This document shows positions 6,745 through 7,735 of a stretch of DNA of 7,735 nt, in pieces. Every line of letters begins with the position of its first letter. Within the stretch, counting starts at the first letter, position 1. Under the pieces are notes generated by a model, which had not been told where the DNA came from, ran no database searches, and saw nothing but the letters and a program-made list of their open reading frames with translations. A program made the position numbers and the translations under genes. The DNA is from an uncultured Nesterenkonia sp. (GTDB taxonomy: Bacteria; Actinomycetota; Actinomycetes; Actinomycetales; Micrococcaceae), in assembly GCA_946221825.1 (NCBI GenBank), contig CAMINA010000057.1, positions 1 to 7,735 of the forward strand. The letters are read 5' to 3'.

Positions 6745-6757
6745 CGTCAGACGAGGC

Positions 6758-7153
6758 TCACGCCTCGGTGACTGCCTCGACGTCCTCACCCTGCTGACGG
6801 GCGATGGCGGACTCGCGCTTCTCGGGGATGCGAGCAGCCTTACCGTGACGGTCACGCATGTAGTACAGCTTGGCGCGGCGCACGTCACCGCGGGCGGCGA
6901 CCTCGATCTTCTCGATGATCGGGGTGTGCACCGGGAAGGTGCGCTCCACGCCGACACCGAAGGAGACCTTGCGGACGGTGAAGGTCTCACCGAGGCCGCG
7001 GCCCTGACGACCGATCACGTAGCCCTTGAACACCTGAACACGAGTGGTCTTGCCCTCGACGATGTTCACGTGCACGTTGACGGTGTCACCGGGGCCGAAC
7101 TCCGGAATGTCGTCCCGCAGGCTGGCTGCGTCGACGAAGTCAAGCTTATGCAT
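6758..7153 (-). CDS. rplS: 50S ribosomal protein L19
   Basis: Ribosomal protein bL19, 131 aa, which sits at the 30S/50S interface of the large subunit. Family blocks are clear: FGPGDTVNVHV (19-29), EGKTTRVQVFKGYVI (33-47), TFTVRKVSFGVGVERTFPVH (57-76) and RRAKLYYMRDRHGKAARI (92-109). It is longer than the usual 115-120 aa because of a C-terminal extension ending in acidic QQGEDVEAVTEA. The start is decided by an excellent GGAGG (7162-7166), 8 bases upstream; a 52-codon upstream extension of the frame is non-family sequence and is left out. It lies 192 bases after trmD, the standard trmD-rplS order, with a structured leader between and a strong hairpin after it. The extension may simply be lineage-typical. 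Confidence 0.97.
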   Translation of the reverse strand: MHKLDFVDAASLRDDIPEFGPGDTVNVHVNIVEGKTTRVQVFKGYVIGRQGRGLGETFTVRKVSFGVGVERTFPVHTPIIEKIEVAARGDVRRAKLYYMRDRHGKAARIPEKRESAIARQQGEDVEAVTEA

Positions 7154-7345
7154 AGCTCTCTCCTCCAGGGATCTGCCACAGGTCAGTTCCCTGATGTCAG
7201 GGACCCGGGCCGCCTGCAGAAGCAGTGCGGCGCTGGTCTTCAGTCTTGGGAATCCGGGTTCGGCGGAGTGCCGGCACCCGGGGCCTGACTGTTGACGCCT
7301 CTCCCCCATGGCAGAGTCGGCGCCCAGCAGGCACAGAGATCTATC
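7154..7345 (-). promoter_or_regulatory. rplS leader / trmD-rplS intergenic region
   Basis: This 192-base untranslated stretch precedes rplS and holds its ribosome-binding site. Close upstream of that site is a perfect 7-bp inverted repeat, TCCCTGA (7188-7194) and TCAGGGA (7197-7203), separated by only 2 bases. TCAG (7183-7186) could pair instead with CTGA (7191-7194), a competing fold. A TAGGAT -10-like box (7343-7348) overlaps the trmD stop codon on the minus strand, but I found no matching -35. A leader that senses L19 is possible, since rplS leaders are known in other phyla, but I do not recognise a described family here. Confidence 0.35.
7254..7281 (-). terminator. GC-rich hairpin between trmD and rplS
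   Basis: CCGGGT (7254-7259) pairs with ACCCGG (7276-7281). Inside, CGGC (7261-7264) pairs with GCCG (7270-7273), giving 10 bp with a small internal bulge and a 5-base loop. It begins 65 bases after the trmD stop in the minus direction and is followed by ATTCCC rather than a real T-run. It could be a weak or partial terminator for the upstream trmD transcript or part of the rplS leader fold. Confidence 0.35.
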
Positions 7346-7735
7346 CTACCTGGATTCACGCTCCTGCGCGACCACATAGCGCGCCCAGATGTCCGGACGG
7401 CCTTTTCTGGTGCGCAGCTCCTGCTGCTCGCGACGCCAGGCCGCGATCTTGCCATGGTCGCCGGAGAGCAGGACCTGAGGAATCTCATGGCCGCGCCACT
7501 GCGCGGGTTTGGTATAGACGGGATACTCCAGGAGTCCGTCGCCGGCGTGGGACTCCTCCTCCAGAGATTCTGGGTTGCCGATCACCCCAGGCATCAGTCG
7601 GGTGATGGCCTCGACCATCACCACCACAGCGGCCTCTCCCCCGTTGAGAACATAGTCACCGATGCTCATCGGGCGGACCTCGAAGTGCTCCTGGGCCCAT
7701 TCGGTGACCCGCTGGTCGATCCCTTCGAAGCGCCC
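7346..7735 (-). CDS. trmD: tRNA (guanine-N1)-methyltransferase TrmD, 3' part
   Basis: C-terminal 129 residues of TrmD, the SPOUT-class enzyme that uses S-adenosylmethionine to methylate N1 of G37 next to the anticodon and so prevents frameshifting. The frame runs off the right edge of the window, so the N-terminal part of the gene is outside and there is no sign of truncation within. Visible landmarks are FEGIDQRV near the window edge (YEGIDERV in many homologues), the trefoil-knot cofactor segment SIGDYVLNGGE, the LMPGVIGNPESL and LLEYPVYTKP region, and IPQVLLSGDHGKIAAWR in the C-terminal tRNA-binding domain. The stop is TAG at 7346-7348. The internal ATG at 7669 is not the start: family sequence (FEGIDQRV) lies upstream of it. 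trmD directly upstream of rplS is the conserved bacterial order. Confidence 0.95.
   Translation of the reverse strand, partial: GRFEGIDQRVTEWAQEHFEVRPMSIGDYVLNGGEAAVVVMVEAITRLMPGVIGNPESLEEESHAGDGLLEYPVYTKPAQWRGHEIPQVLLSGDHGKIAAWRREQQELRTRKGRPDIWARYVVAQERESR

Noticed and set aside
7154..7309. In-frame 52-codon extension of rplS
   Set aside because: It is not L19-like sequence, and a strong GGAGG sits just before the MHKLDF start.

Overview
This window reads as a chromosomal housekeeping segment from a high-GC Gram-positive bacterium (Actinomycetota), most likely Micrococcales/Micrococcaceae-like. Three things point there: GC-rich codon use throughout, the rplS–lepB–rnhB / yraN–comM–dprA / xerC gene set typical of actinobacteria, and actinobacterial-style signal peptidases with a paired-cysteine segment. 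Acidic C-terminal tails on ribosomal protein L19 and on one signal peptidase would suit a salt-tolerant genus such as Nesterenkonia, but that genus-level guess is inference.

Layout. The left end (1-80) holds no gene; it may carry a promoter firing leftward out of the window. xerC (81-1031, minus) encodes a complete tyrosine recombinase with all six catalytic residues. A 132-base divergent gap separates it from a tightly coupled plus-strand trio: yraN (1164-1526), comM/yifB (1523-3106) and dprA (3103-4506). Both junctions in the trio are 4-base ATGA overlaps. dprA then converges, with only 48 bases between, on a minus-strand group read right to left: trmD (3' part only, 7346-7735), rplS (6758-7153), a first lepB (5999-6718), a second lepB (5233-6006, overlapping the first by 8 bases) and rnhB (4555-5223).

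How the genes work together. trmD and rplS serve translation: tRNA m1G37 methylation and the 50S subunit. The two type I signal peptidases mature exported proteins. rnhB removes RNA from RNA/DNA hybrids. The plus-strand trio is a DNA-handling set: DprA loads RecA on incoming single strands, ComM is a branch-migration motor, and YraN is a nuclease-fold protein of unknown role. XerC resolves chromosome dimers.

I see no phage, transposon, CRISPR array, toxin or defence cassette, and no obviously new multi-gene system. The points worth a second look are: (1) the yraN-comM-dprA block is inverted relative to the usual actinobacterial order, and the DUF2469 gene normally beside rnhB is absent; (2) a near-perfect 19-bp terminator-like hairpin lies inside the first codons of the upstream lepB, next to a 13-bp tandem repeat and with no ribosome-binding site; (3) the tandem lepB paralogues; (4) a structured leader before rplS.
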